From: Trichococcus shcherbakoviae
Lineage (GTDB): Bacteria > Bacillota > Bacilli > Lactobacillales > Aerococcaceae
DNA length: 64,000 nucleotides
Direction of reading: 5' to 3'
NCBI RefSeq assembly: GCF_963666195.1
Contig: NZ_OY762653.1
Location: forward strand, 2,840,501 to 2,904,500
The notes below the pieces were generated by a model. The model had not been told where the DNA came from, did no database searches, and saw only the letters and a list, made by a program, of their open reading frames with translations. Shown one piece after another: positions 57,122 to 64,000 of this stretch (the stretch's first letter is position 1; the number at the start of each line of letters is the position of its first letter). The position numbers and the translations under genes are program-made.

Positions 57122-57577
57122 GTGACGGAATTGTCATTAAACACCATCAAAAAACAATTGCAAGAGGCAGGATTCAAGCTCACTCCACAACGGGAAGCGA
57201 CTGTCAGCGTGCTGCTGGAAAAGGAAAAGGAGCATCTGAGTGCGGAAGAGATTTTCCTGCTGTTGCGGCTTAAACACCCTGATATCGGACTTGCGACGGT
57301 CTACCGAACTTTGGAGATTTTGACTGAACTGAACATCACGTACAAAGTAGTGTTTGAGGATGGCTTATCCCGCTACGATTTAAGAAGGACAAGCAATGAA
57401 CATTTCCATCATCACCTTTTGTGCATCGAATGCGGAAACATCGAGGAAATACACGAGGATCTGCTGGGTGAAGTCGAAAAAGATGTCGAATCCCGCTATC
57501 AATTCGTGGTAAAAGACCACCGTTTGACTTTCCATGGCATCTGCCGGGACTGCCAACAAAAACTGAGGAATAAATAG
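57122..57577 (+). CDS. fur: Fur family transcriptional regulator
   Basis: A 151-residue metal-responsive repressor. Winged-helix N-domain (FKLTPQREATVSVLL, SAEEIFLLLRLKHPDIGLATVYRTLEIL), His cluster HFHHHLLCIECGN at the dimer/metal region, and a second Cys pair CRDC giving a structural zinc site. The genomic neighbour order fur-xerD-deoB-punA is that of Bacillus fur, so iron-responsive Fur is more likely than PerR or Zur, but the metal cannot be fixed from sequence alone. Start GTG 57122 after AAAGGAG. Confidence 0.88.
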   Translation: MTELSLNTIKKQLQEAGFKLTPQREATVSVLLEKEKEHLSAEEIFLLLRLKHPDIGLATVYRTLEILTELNITYKVVFEDGLSRYDLRRTSNEHFHHHLLCIECGNIEEIHEDLLGEVEKDVESRYQFVVKDHRLTFHGICRDCQQKLRNK

Positions 57578-57606
57578 CCTCAAAGGATGAAATGGGTTAA
57601 AGGATT

Positions 57607-58497
57607 ATGGAAGAAGAAATCAGTGCATATGGGCGTTATTTGAGGATAGAGCGCGGGTTGTCCGATAATACAATCATCAGTTATCAGCGGGACCTCAGAA
57701 AATACAGCCATTTTTTGGAAAAGAATGCGATTCAAGCATTCGGGGATGTGACCAAACCGGATGTGCTTTTGTATCTTCAATTTTTGAATGAAGAAAAATT
57801 GGCGACAGCCTCGATCGGCAGGATGATCACGAGTCTCCGGAGATTCCATCAATATTTGAAGCAAGAAGGATTGATCGCCAACGATCCTATGGTGACCATC
57901 CAGCTGCCGAAAAAGCAGCAAAAGTTGCCGAAAGTGCTCTCGATGGATGAAATTGAACGCTTGATGGCTGCTCCGGATGTCAAAACCGTTCTGGGATTGC
58001 GGGATCGCGCCATATTGGAACTATTGTATGCCACCGGTCTTCGCGTCAGCGAACTCATCCACATCACGATGAGCGAAATCCATTTGGATATCGGGTTTAT
58101 CCAAACGATCGGGAAAGGCGATAAAGAAAGAATCGTGCCTTTGGGAGAGGAAGCCGCCTTCTGGATTGCGGAATACTTGTCGGACAGTCGTCCGGCTTTG
58201 GCGCACGGGAGGAAAGAGACTGCCTTCCTGTTCCTGAATTTCCATGGCAATGGCTTCACCCGCCAAGGGATCTGGAAAAACCTGAAGCAAACCGTGCGGG
58301 ATGCCGGCATCAAAAAAAATGTATCGCCGCATATGCTGCGCCATTCCTTTGCGACGCATATTCTTGAAAACGGAGCGGATCTGCGGATTGTGCAGGAGCT
58401 GTTGGGGCATGCTGATATTTCCACAACCCAGATCTATACGCACATCACGACAGAAAGAATGGCAGAAATCTATCAAAAGTATCATCCTCGTGCTTGA
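57607..58497 (+). CDS. xerD: Site-specific tyrosine recombinase XerD
   Basis: A 296-residue recombinase that resolves chromosome dimers at dif. SAM-like N-domain (LRIERGLSDNTIISYQRDL), catalytic domain with Arg in ATGLRVSEL, Lys in GKGDKERIVPL, HMLRHSFATH, GHADIS, and the nucleophile Y277 in TQIYTH. Context (fur upstream, deoB downstream) marks it as chromosomal XerD rather than a phage integrase. ATG at 57607 with a weak AAAGGA. FtsK, its activator, is elsewhere in this window. Confidence 0.95.
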   Translation: MEEEISAYGRYLRIERGLSDNTIISYQRDLRKYSHFLEKNAIQAFGDVTKPDVLLYLQFLNEEKLATASIGRMITSLRRFHQYLKQEGLIANDPMVTIQLPKKQQKLPKVLSMDEIERLMAAPDVKTVLGLRDRAILELLYATGLRVSELIHITMSEIHLDIGFIQTIGKGDKERIVPLGEEAAFWIAEYLSDSRPALAHGRKETAFLFLNFHGNGFTRQGIWKNLKQTVRDAGIKKNVSPHMLRHSFATHILENGADLRIVQELLGHADISTTQIYTHITTERMAEIYQKYHPRA

Positions 58498-58542
58498 AGC
58501 ATAGCCTATCAAGTCCGCTGAGGATAAGGGAGGAACAGAATC

Positions 58543-59712
58543 ATGAAATTTAATCGCATCCATTTGATTGTGATGGATTCAGTCGGAATCGGCGAAGCTG
58601 CTGATGCAGACAAGTTCGGCGATGTCGGCTCGGATACGCTTGGGCATATCGCTGAAGTTGCCGGGCTGAAAATTCCTAATTTGGAAAAGTTGGGTTTGGG
58701 CAACATCCGCGATCTGAACGGCGTCAAGCCGGACAGCGCATCCATCGGCTACTACACAAAACTCGAGGAGCAATCCGTCGGTAAAGATACGATGACAGGC
58801 CATTGGGAAATCATGGGGCTGAACATCCAGTCTCCATTCCGCGTTTTCCCTGAAGGGTTCCCGCAGGAATTGATCGAGAAAATCGAAAATCATACAGGCC
58901 GGAAAATTGTCGGGAACAAGCCGGCAAGCGGGACCGAAATACTGGATGAGTTCGGGGAACACCAAATGAAGACCGGTGATCTGATTGTCTACACCTCGGC
59001 GGATCCGGTGCTGCAGATTGCCGCACACGAAGACATCATTCCGCTTGAAGAGTTGTATGCAATCTGTGAATATGTCAGAGAAATCACTTTGAAGGACCCA
59101 TATATGATTGGGCGGATCATCGCCAGACCGTACATCGGGACTCCAGGCCATTTTACCCGCACAAGCAATCGGCACGATTACGCCTTGGACCCGTTCGGGC
59201 AAACGACGTTGGATCATCTGAAGGAAGCCGGCTACGATGTCATCGCAATCGGCAAAATCAATGATATCTACAACGGCCAAGGCATTACGGAATATGTGCG
59301 CACGAAAAGCAACATGGACGGCGTCGACCAGCTGCTTACGGTCATGGAAAAAGATTTCCGGGGCTTAAGCTTCTTGAACTTGGTCGATTTCGATGCTCTG
59401 TTCGGACACCGCCGGGATGTGAAAGGCTATGCTGAAGCAATCGAAGACTTCGATGCGCGCATTCCGGAAATCTTGGCTGCTTTAGCGGATGATGATTTGC
59501 TCTTGATCACCGCAGATCACGGGAATGATCCAACGTTCCCGGGAACAGATCATACGCGCGAATATGTCCCATTATTGGCTTATTCGAAAAAAATGGCAGG
59601 CCGGGGCAAGATGGATCAAGGCAAGTTTGCGGATATCGGCGCGACCGTATCCGATAATTTTCGGGTGGCCGCCACTCAAAACGGCCGCAGCTTTTTGGAT
59701 GAATTGGACTAG
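58543..59712 (+). CDS. deoB: Phosphopentomutase
   Basis: A 389-residue manganese enzyme of the alkaline-phosphatase superfamily that interconverts ribose 1- and 5-phosphates (and deoxy forms). Metal sites show in [19 protein letters not shown] and [20 protein letters not shown]; the phosphorylated Thr lies in [12 protein letters not shown] at 58543 with AAGGGAGGA. Directly upstream of punA, so nucleoside cleavage and pentose recovery are coupled. Confidence 0.97.
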   Translation: MKFNRIHLIVMDSVGIGEAADADKFGDVGSDTLGHIAEVAGLKIPNLEKLGLGNIRDLNGVKPDSASIGYYTKLEEQSVGKDTMTGHWEIMGLNIQSPFRVFPEGFPQELIEKIENHTGRKIVGNKPASGTEILDEFGEHQMKTGDLIVYTSADPVLQIAAHEDIIPLEELYAICEYVREITLKDPYMIGRIIARPYIGTPGHFTRTSNRHDYALDPFGQTTLDHLKEAGYDVIAIGKINDIYNGQGITEYVRTKSNMDGVDQLLTVMEKDFRGLSFLNLVDFDALFGHRRDVKGYAEAIEDFDARIPEILAALADDDLLLITADHGNDPTFPGTDHTREYVPLLAYSKKMAGRGKMDQGKFADIGATVSDNFRVAATQNGRSFLDELD

Positions 59713-59726
59713 TGAGGTGTGGGAAT

Positions 59727-60545
59727 ATGACAAATGATCAAAACAATGTGCGGATAGCCGCCGAATTTTTGGAAGAAAAAGGTTTATTGGAACCTGAATT
59801 CGGGTTGATTTTGGGTTCAGGCTTGGGCGAATTGGCCGATGAGATAACGGACGCTATTGCAATCCCTTATGAGGAAATCCCTTATTTTCCTGTATCAACG
59901 GTTGAAGGTCACAAAGGCCAACTTGTATACGGCAACCTAAGCGGGAAGAAAGTCATCGCCATGCAAGGGCGTTTTCATTTCTATGAAGGCTACGGGCTTG
60001 AAGCGGTCACTTTTCCGATCAGGGTAATGAAGCATCTGGGCATCCATTCCTTGGCGCTCACAAATGCGGCTGGAGGCATCAGTTATGCCTTCACGCCTGG
60101 GGATCTGATGCTGATCACGGACCACATCAATCTGACTGGACAAAACCCCTTGATCGGCCCGAATGATCCCGAGCAGGGGCCTCGTTTCACGGATATGAGC
60201 CAAGCCTACGATGCCGAATATCAAGTGAAAATAAAACAAGTCGCTGCTGAGATGGGATTGGATCTGAAGGAAGGCGTTTATCTTGGGCTGACAGGTCCGA
60301 CTTATGAAACGCCAGCAGAAATCCGTATGTGCCGGGTGCTGGGTGCTGACGCTGTCGGCATGTCCACAGTGCCGGAAGCCATAGTAGCGCGTCATGCAGG
60401 TTTGCGCATTTTCGGTGTTTCCTGTATAACTAATTTAGCTTCAGGCATGCAAGCGACCCTAAATCATGAAGAAGTCGTCGAAACGACAACCCGAGTCAAA
60501 GAAACATTCAAAGCCTTGCTGAAGAACGTCTTGGCTGCACTTTAG
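59727..60545 (+). CDS. punA: Purine-nucleoside phosphorylase, trimeric type
   Basis: A 272-residue enzyme that splits inosine and guanosine with phosphate. Motifs: LILGSGLGELAD (phosphate loop), YFPVSTVEGHKGQLVYG, MQGRFHFYEGY, TNAAGGI, and the base-binding region GPTYETPAEIRMCRVLGADAVGMST. ATG at 59727, with GAGGTG eight bases upstream; GTG at 59712 is too near. With DeoB and the BmpA-NupOPQ importer it completes nucleoside salvage. Confidence 0.96.
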   Translation: MTNDQNNVRIAAEFLEEKGLLEPEFGLILGSGLGELADEITDAIAIPYEEIPYFPVSTVEGHKGQLVYGNLSGKKVIAMQGRFHFYEGYGLEAVTFPIRVMKHLGIHSLALTNAAGGISYAFTPGDLMLITDHINLTGQNPLIGPNDPEQGPRFTDMSQAYDAEYQVKIKQVAAEMGLDLKEGVYLGLTGPTYETPAEIRMCRVLGADAVGMSTVPEAIVARHAGLRIFGVSCITNLASGMQATLNHEEVVETTTRVKETFKALLKNVLAAL

Positions 60546-60594
60546 GACGGGTCATGAAAACAACTCTCTCGCACAACATTGCTGAGAAGAGTCG

Positions 60595-60628
60595 CAGCCG
60601 TTCAGAATGATGCATCGCAGAACGGCTG
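60595..60628. repeat. Intergenic hairpin after punA
   Basis: CAGCCGTTC/GAACGGCTG, nine perfect pairs with a 16-base loop that contains GATGCATC. The segment GCATCGCAGAACG resembles the apical part of the element at 49030-49131. No T run. Confidence 0.55.
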
Positions 60629-60661
60629 TAGGGGTAAATAAAAAGTGAGAAGGAGATCGAA

Positions 60662-61054
60662 GTGTTCATTTCTTATAATCAATCATGTGAAAAAATAGCT
60701 ATGGGACTGCTTTCTTATGTGACAGATCTAAAAAATGTAGCAAGGCTGAAGCCGGAAATGGAAAGCTACATTGAAAATGTCGACAGAAAACTATTCTTGT
60801 GGAAAGATGAAGAGACAGATAATATCGTTGCTTTGATAGGTGTGCAAATACATGAAGCAATGGTGTTGGTTCGTCATATCGCTGTCTCGCCTTCTTTTCG
60901 GAAGGAAGGCATCGTGCATCGGTTGTTGGATGGCTTGCAGCAAAACTATCCAACAAGCGCGATCAACGGGACACTGGAAACCGCGCCGTTCATCGCCAAA
61001 TGGAACCAGAAGCAGCAGAACCGAAACGATGAGGAAACGAGTGGATCATTGTGA
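60662..61054 (+). CDS. ribT: RibT-like GNAT family protein
   Basis: A 130-residue GNAT-fold protein resembling RibT of Bacillus: YNQSCEKIAMGLLSYV at the start, FLWKDEETDNIVALIGVQ, and the acetyl-CoA region VRHIAVSPSFRKEGIVHRLLDGL. RibT is encoded next to scpA-scpB in Bacillus too, but the riboflavin genes are absent here. Its acceptor is unknown. GTG start at 60662 with AAGGAG; the stop overlaps scpA by four bases. Confidence 0.85.
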   Translation: MFISYNQSCEKIAMGLLSYVTDLKNVARLKPEMESYIENVDRKLFLWKDEETDNIVALIGVQIHEAMVLVRHIAVSPSFRKEGIVHRLLDGLQQNYPTSAINGTLETAPFIAKWNQKQQNRNDEETSGSL

Positions 61055-61824
61055 GTGAACAAAATGAACTCACCCTCATATTGCCGGATTTTGAGGGACC
61101 ATTGGATCTCCTCCTGCACTTGATCAAAGAGCTGAAAGTCGATATTTTCGATATTCCGATTGCAGAAGTGACTTTTCAATATCTGCGTTATTTGGACACG
61201 ATGCAAGAGATGAAATTGGATATCGCCGGCGATTATCTGCTGATGGCTGCGACGCTGTTGGAGATAAAGAGCCGGATGCTGCTTCCGAAAAAAGAAGTGG
61301 CCTTCGAAGAGGAGTTTTATGAAGAGGGCGAGGATCCAAGGGAAAGCTTGATTCAACAATTGGTTGAATACAAGCAATTCCAGGAAGCCGCCAAAGCACT
61401 GAAAACCATGGAACAAGAACGCGGCTTATATTTCACAAAGCCGGCAACGGATCTGGAGGACCTCCAACAAGCAGTACCGCTCGCTCCAGGCGAGGTTTCT
61501 GCGGCGGATCTGATTGCCGCGCTCCAGAAAATGTATCAGAAACTGCAGAAGAAAAAGCCGCTTCAGGCCAGAATGGAACAGGACCAATATACGGTGGATC
61601 AGACGATGAGTTGGATCATGGAGAAGCTGGAGAACCTGCCGCATGATTCTGACCAGAGGCTTCCCTTTACGGCTTTCTTTGAAGTGCAGACCAAGTCGCA
61701 GATCGTGAATACATTTTTGGCGATGCTGGAATTGGTCAAAGAAAGAAAAATCAATTTTTCGCAAGAGAACATATACGGAGACATTTATATATTACGCAAT
61801 ATGGGAGTTTTAGCAAATGAATAA
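61051..61824 (+). CDS. scpA: Segregation and condensation protein A
   Basis: A 257-residue kleisin that closes the SMC ring. N-terminal FEGPLDLLLHLIKELKVDIFDIPI binds the SMC neck; the middle is helical and acidic; the C-terminal winged helix (VNTFLAMLELVKERKINFSQ) binds the SMC head. GTG at 61051 overlaps the ribT stop (GTGA), indicating coupling. scpB overlaps its end by eight bases. Confidence 0.95.
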   Translation: MSEQNELTLILPDFEGPLDLLLHLIKELKVDIFDIPIAEVTFQYLRYLDTMQEMKLDIAGDYLLMAATLLEIKSRMLLPKKEVAFEEEFYEEGEDPRESLIQQLVEYKQFQEAAKALKTMEQERGLYFTKPATDLEDLQQAVPLAPGEVSAADLIAALQKMYQKLQKKKPLQARMEQDQYTVDQTMSWIMEKLENLPHDSDQRLPFTAFFEVQTKSQIVNTFLAMLELVKERKINFSQENIYGDIYILRNMGVLANE

Positions 61825-62437
61825 AAAAGGGGCACTGGAGAGTCTGCTGTTTGTGGCAGGGGATGATGGCTTGAGCATGGACGAGATCACCTCTCTGTTG
61901 GAGACCACTCCATTGGAAGCGCAAAATTTGTTGACCGAAATGCGGGCGAGCCATAACGACAACATCCACTCTGGTTTGACGCTTATCGAAACCCGCAAAA
62001 GATACCAACTCGCAACGAAACGGGAATATGCGGAACTCATCAAAATGTACGCTGTTTCGCCTTTCGCGACCCACTTGTCACAAGCTGCCCTGGAGACGCT
62101 GGCGATCATCGCTTACAAGCAACCCTTGACGCGGATGGAAATCGATCAGATCCGCGGTGTGCAGTCGGCAGGCTTGGTCCAAAGGCTGTTGCTGAGAGGG
62201 CTGATAAAGGAAATCGGGCGTTCCGAAACACCAGGAAGACCGATCATATACGGCACAACCGATTATTTCATGAATTATTTCGGATTGACCACAATTGATG
62301 ATCTGCCGAATGTGGACGAATTATTCCAGATGCAGGATAATGAATCCTTCGATCTTTTTGATTTTCCTGCGGATGAAGATGCAGATAACCAACTTGCTTT
62401 TTTTAAGAAAGATTCCATCATATCGGAACAAGAATGA
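61817..62437 (+). CDS. scpB: Segregation and condensation protein B
   Basis: A 206-residue protein of two winged helices (KGALESLLFVAGDDGLSMDEI; ALETLAIIAYKQPLTRMEIDQIRG) followed by an acidic tail. It dimerises and binds ScpA in the condensin complex. ATG at 61817 lies within scpA. rluB follows. Confidence 0.95.
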   Translation: MNKKGALESLLFVAGDDGLSMDEITSLLETTPLEAQNLLTEMRASHNDNIHSGLTLIETRKRYQLATKREYAELIKMYAVSPFATHLSQAALETLAIIAYKQPLTRMEIDQIRGVQSAGLVQRLLLRGLIKEIGRSETPGRPIIYGTTDYFMNYFGLTTIDDLPNVDELFQMQDNESFDLFDFPADEDADNQLAFFKKDSIISEQE

Positions 62438-62471
62438 CAGACAAAAACAAATAAGAATAATAGGTGAATAA

Positions 62472-63212
62472 ATGGAAAGATTACAGAAAGTCATTGCACA
62501 TGCAGGAATAGCTTCAAGGCGGAAAGCCGAAGAACTGATCACTTCCGGTGCAGTCAGCGTAAACGGAAACAAGGTAACTGAATTAGGGGTCAAAGTATCA
62601 AAAAGCGACAGAGTGGAAGTGAATGGCTTACCCATCTATCGTGAACAGCCGGTTTACTACTTGTTCTACAAACCAAAGAATACACTCTCATCCGTTAAAG
62701 ATGATAAAGATCGGACTGTCGTCACTGATTTCTTCAATGTGAAAGAGCGGATCTATCCGATCGGCAGATTGGACTATGATACGACCGGCTTGCTTCTTTT
62801 GACCAATGATGGTGAGTTTGCAAACTTATTGACCCATCCGAAATATCACATCGACAAAACCTATGTCGCCAAGGTAGGGTGCATCCCTACGCGCTCCGAC
62901 CTGAATAAATTGGAGAACGGAATCGTAATCGACGGCAAAAAAACATCGAAAGCGCGGGCTAAGTTGATTTCTGCCAATTCCCAAAAAAATACAGCAATCG
63001 TTGAATTGACCATCCATGAAGGCTGGAACCATCAAGTCAAAATAATGTTCGAAAAAATTGGTTGCCCTGTCGAAAAACTGAAAAGGGAATCTTTTGGATT
63101 CCTTACGCTCGGCGATCTGAAACCGGGGCAACACCGAGAGCTGAAGGCGTTTGAAATCGAGAAGCTGAAGAACCTGGCTCTTGCAAACGAAAAGGCATCA
63201 AAAAGGCAGTAA
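62472..63212 (+). CDS. rluB: 23S rRNA pseudouridine synthase, RluB type
   Basis: A 246-residue enzyme: S4 RNA-binding domain (MERLQKVIAHAGIASRRKAEELI), then the RsuA/RluB catalytic domain with the active Asp in GRLDYDTTGLLLLTNDGEF and the later GWNHQVKIMFEKIG. It isomerises a uridine in the peptidyl-transferase region. ATG at 62472 with AGGTGA. The scpA-scpB-rluB-resD order is as in Bacillus, supporting the assignment. Confidence 0.92.
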   Translation: MERLQKVIAHAGIASRRKAEELITSGAVSVNGNKVTELGVKVSKSDRVEVNGLPIYREQPVYYLFYKPKNTLSSVKDDKDRTVVTDFFNVKERIYPIGRLDYDTTGLLLLTNDGEFANLLTHPKYHIDKTYVAKVGCIPTRSDLNKLENGIVIDGKKTSKARAKLISANSQKNTAIVELTIHEGWNHQVKIMFEKIGCPVEKLKRESFGFLTLGDLKPGQHRELKAFEIEKLKNLALANEKASKRQ

Positions 63213-63240
63213 TTTTATCGAATCGGAAAGGATGATCAGG

Positions 63241-63963
63241 ATGACAAATTCCAGCGGGAAAATATTGATTGTGGATGACGAGGAACGTATCCGGAGATTG
63301 CTGAAACTCTATCTGGAAAAGGATGGCTATGAAACAGCCGAGGCAGAGGATGGAACCACAGCGGTAGAAATGATTTTGAACAATCATTACGATTTGGTAT
63401 TGTTGGATATCATGCTTCCTGGAATGACCGGCATTGAAGTGGCCAAAATTATCCGCAAGGAAAAAGAAATACCGATCATGATGATCACTGCCCGCGGTGA
63501 AGAGAACAATCGCGTGGAGGGATTCCTATCAGGGGCGGACGACTACATCGTAAAGCCATTCAGTCCAAGGGAAGTCATGTTGCGGGTCGCTGCCATTTTG
63601 AAGCGGACGAAGCCTTCAGAATCGGAATCGAGCACAATCGAATATCCCCTGCTGAAGATTTTTCCGGATGCCAGAAAAGTACTGGTTGACGAGGTTGCCA
63701 TCAATTTGACGCCCAAAGAATTTGAATTGCTTCTTTATCTTTCAAAGTCCCCCGAGAAAATTTTTACCAGAGAGGTCCTTTTGAAGGAAGTCTGGAAATA
63801 TGAGTTCTTCGGTGATCTCCGTACGGTCGACACGCATGTCAAGCGCTTGCGTGAAAAACTGTTGAAGCAATCGAAAGCTGTTTCAAAAATGATAGTGACC
63901 GTTTGGGGGATGGGTTATAAATTTTCTCCGAATGATGACCGAGCAGCAGACGATAAACAATGA
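63241..63963 (+). CDS. resD: OmpR-family response regulator, ResD/SrrA-like
   Basis: A 240-residue regulator: receiver with VDDEERIRRLL, phospho-acceptor D56 in LLDIMLPGMTG, Lys in YIVKPFSPRE; then a winged helix (LTPKEFELLLYLSKSPEKIF, TVDTHVKRLREKL, TVWGMGYKF). Place after rluB and sequence type suggest ResD/SrrA, which in relatives responds to oxygen and redox state; the signal here is inferred. ATG 63241 is preferred over 63232 by spacing from GGAAAGGA. The kinase gene overlaps its stop. Confidence 0.85.
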   Translation: MTNSSGKILIVDDEERIRRLLKLYLEKDGYETAEAEDGTTAVEMILNNHYDLVLLDIMLPGMTGIEVAKIIRKEKEIPIMMITARGEENNRVEGFLSGADDYIVKPFSPREVMLRVAAILKRTKPSESESSTIEYPLLKIFPDARKVLVDEVAINLTPKEFELLLYLSKSPEKIFTREVLLKEVWKYEFFGDLRTVDTHVKRLREKLLKQSKAVSKMIVTVWGMGYKFSPNDDRAADDKQ

Positions 63964-64000
63964 AAAGGACGAGCATATTCCTCAAATCATGGGTACTAGT
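63960..64000 (+). CDS. Start of a sensor histidine kinase gene, ResE-like, cut by window end
   Basis: ATG at 63960 overlaps the regulator stop (ATGA). The thirteen codons seen read MKRTSIFLKSWVL, a basic start leading to a hydrophobic segment. Kinase identity is inferred from position only. Confidence 0.45.
   Translation, partial: MKRTSIFLKSWVL

Noticed and set aside
57607-58497. Phage integrase and attachment site
   Set aside because: The recombinase lies in the conserved fur-xerD-deoB order with no phage genes nearby.

Overview
This window looks like a chromosomal segment from a low-to-moderate GC Firmicute of the order Lactobacillales. Gene content and order (CsrR/CsrS-type two-component pair, PBP2b-type transpeptidase, DUF1033, acyP-yidC, ymfF-ymfH-ymfI-rodZ-pgsA-cinA-recA-rny-ymdB, pfkA-pyk, fur-xerD-deoB-punA) fit a lactic acid bacterium. 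The base composition is richer in G+C than most of the order and suggests a Carnobacteriaceae member such as Trichococcus; the genus is an inference from memory. Almost everything is housekeeping: about 55 genes, mostly on the + strand, with clear Shine-Dalgarno sites and many intrinsic terminators. There is no tRNA, rRNA, CRISPR array or prophage.

Layout. 1-3.7 kb: end of an ABC exporter ATPase, a DUF2177 membrane protein, a natural fusion of fatty-acid-kinase parts (DhaL/FakA-like plus DegV/FakB-like) and a DUF1295 membrane protein. 3.7-9.7 kb: YfhO-like membrane glycosyltransferase (-), PBP2b (+), and two small membrane-anchored proteins (-). 9.9-14.3 kb: rpmG, 5-formyl-THF cyclo-ligase, rhomboid protease, glucokinase, a lipoprotein, a rhodanese-fold protein and a 43-residue DUF4044-like protein (-). 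14.4-20.1 kb: gnd, csrR-csrS, acyP-yidC (-), DUF1033. 20.2-27.9 kb: ftsK and a nucleoside ABC importer (BmpA lipoprotein plus NupOPQ). 28-38.6 kb: the EF-P aminopentanol modification genes, rodZ, pgsA, cinA, recA with a LexA box, rny, ymdB and a YmcA-family gene. 38.6-44 kb: mutS-mutL and a DUF937 gene. 43.97-45.68 kb: a complete ISLre2-type insertion sequence with 26-bp imperfect terminal inverted repeats and a 9-bp target duplication, inserted into an intrinsic terminator. 45.7-49.4 kb: msrB, ruvA-ruvB-queA, a DUF2929 protein (-). 49.5-57.1 kb: dnaE, pfkA-pyk, cvfB. 57.1-64 kb: fur, xerD, deoB-punA, ribT-scpA-scpB-rluB, a ResD-like regulator and the first codons of its kinase.

How the genes work together. 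Nucleosides imported by BmpA-NupOPQ can be split by PunA, and the pentose phosphate isomerised by DeoB. Glucokinase, Gnd, PfkA and Pyk cover entry to and key steps of sugar catabolism; gnd and pfkA share an upstream sequence block that may be a common control site. RecA, RuvAB, MutSL, DnaE, XerD, FtsK and ScpAB form a DNA repair and chromosome-segregation set, and recA and ruvA both carry LexA-type boxes. PBP2b, YfhO, YidC, RodZ and PgsA concern the envelope.

I found no convincing wholly new multi-gene system. The least explained items are a roughly 100-nt structured intergenic element after queA, the shared gnd/pfkA block, a dyad at the bmpA start site, a membrane-anchored protein that carries only the LysM-like part of MltG, and the insertion sequence sitting in a terminator.
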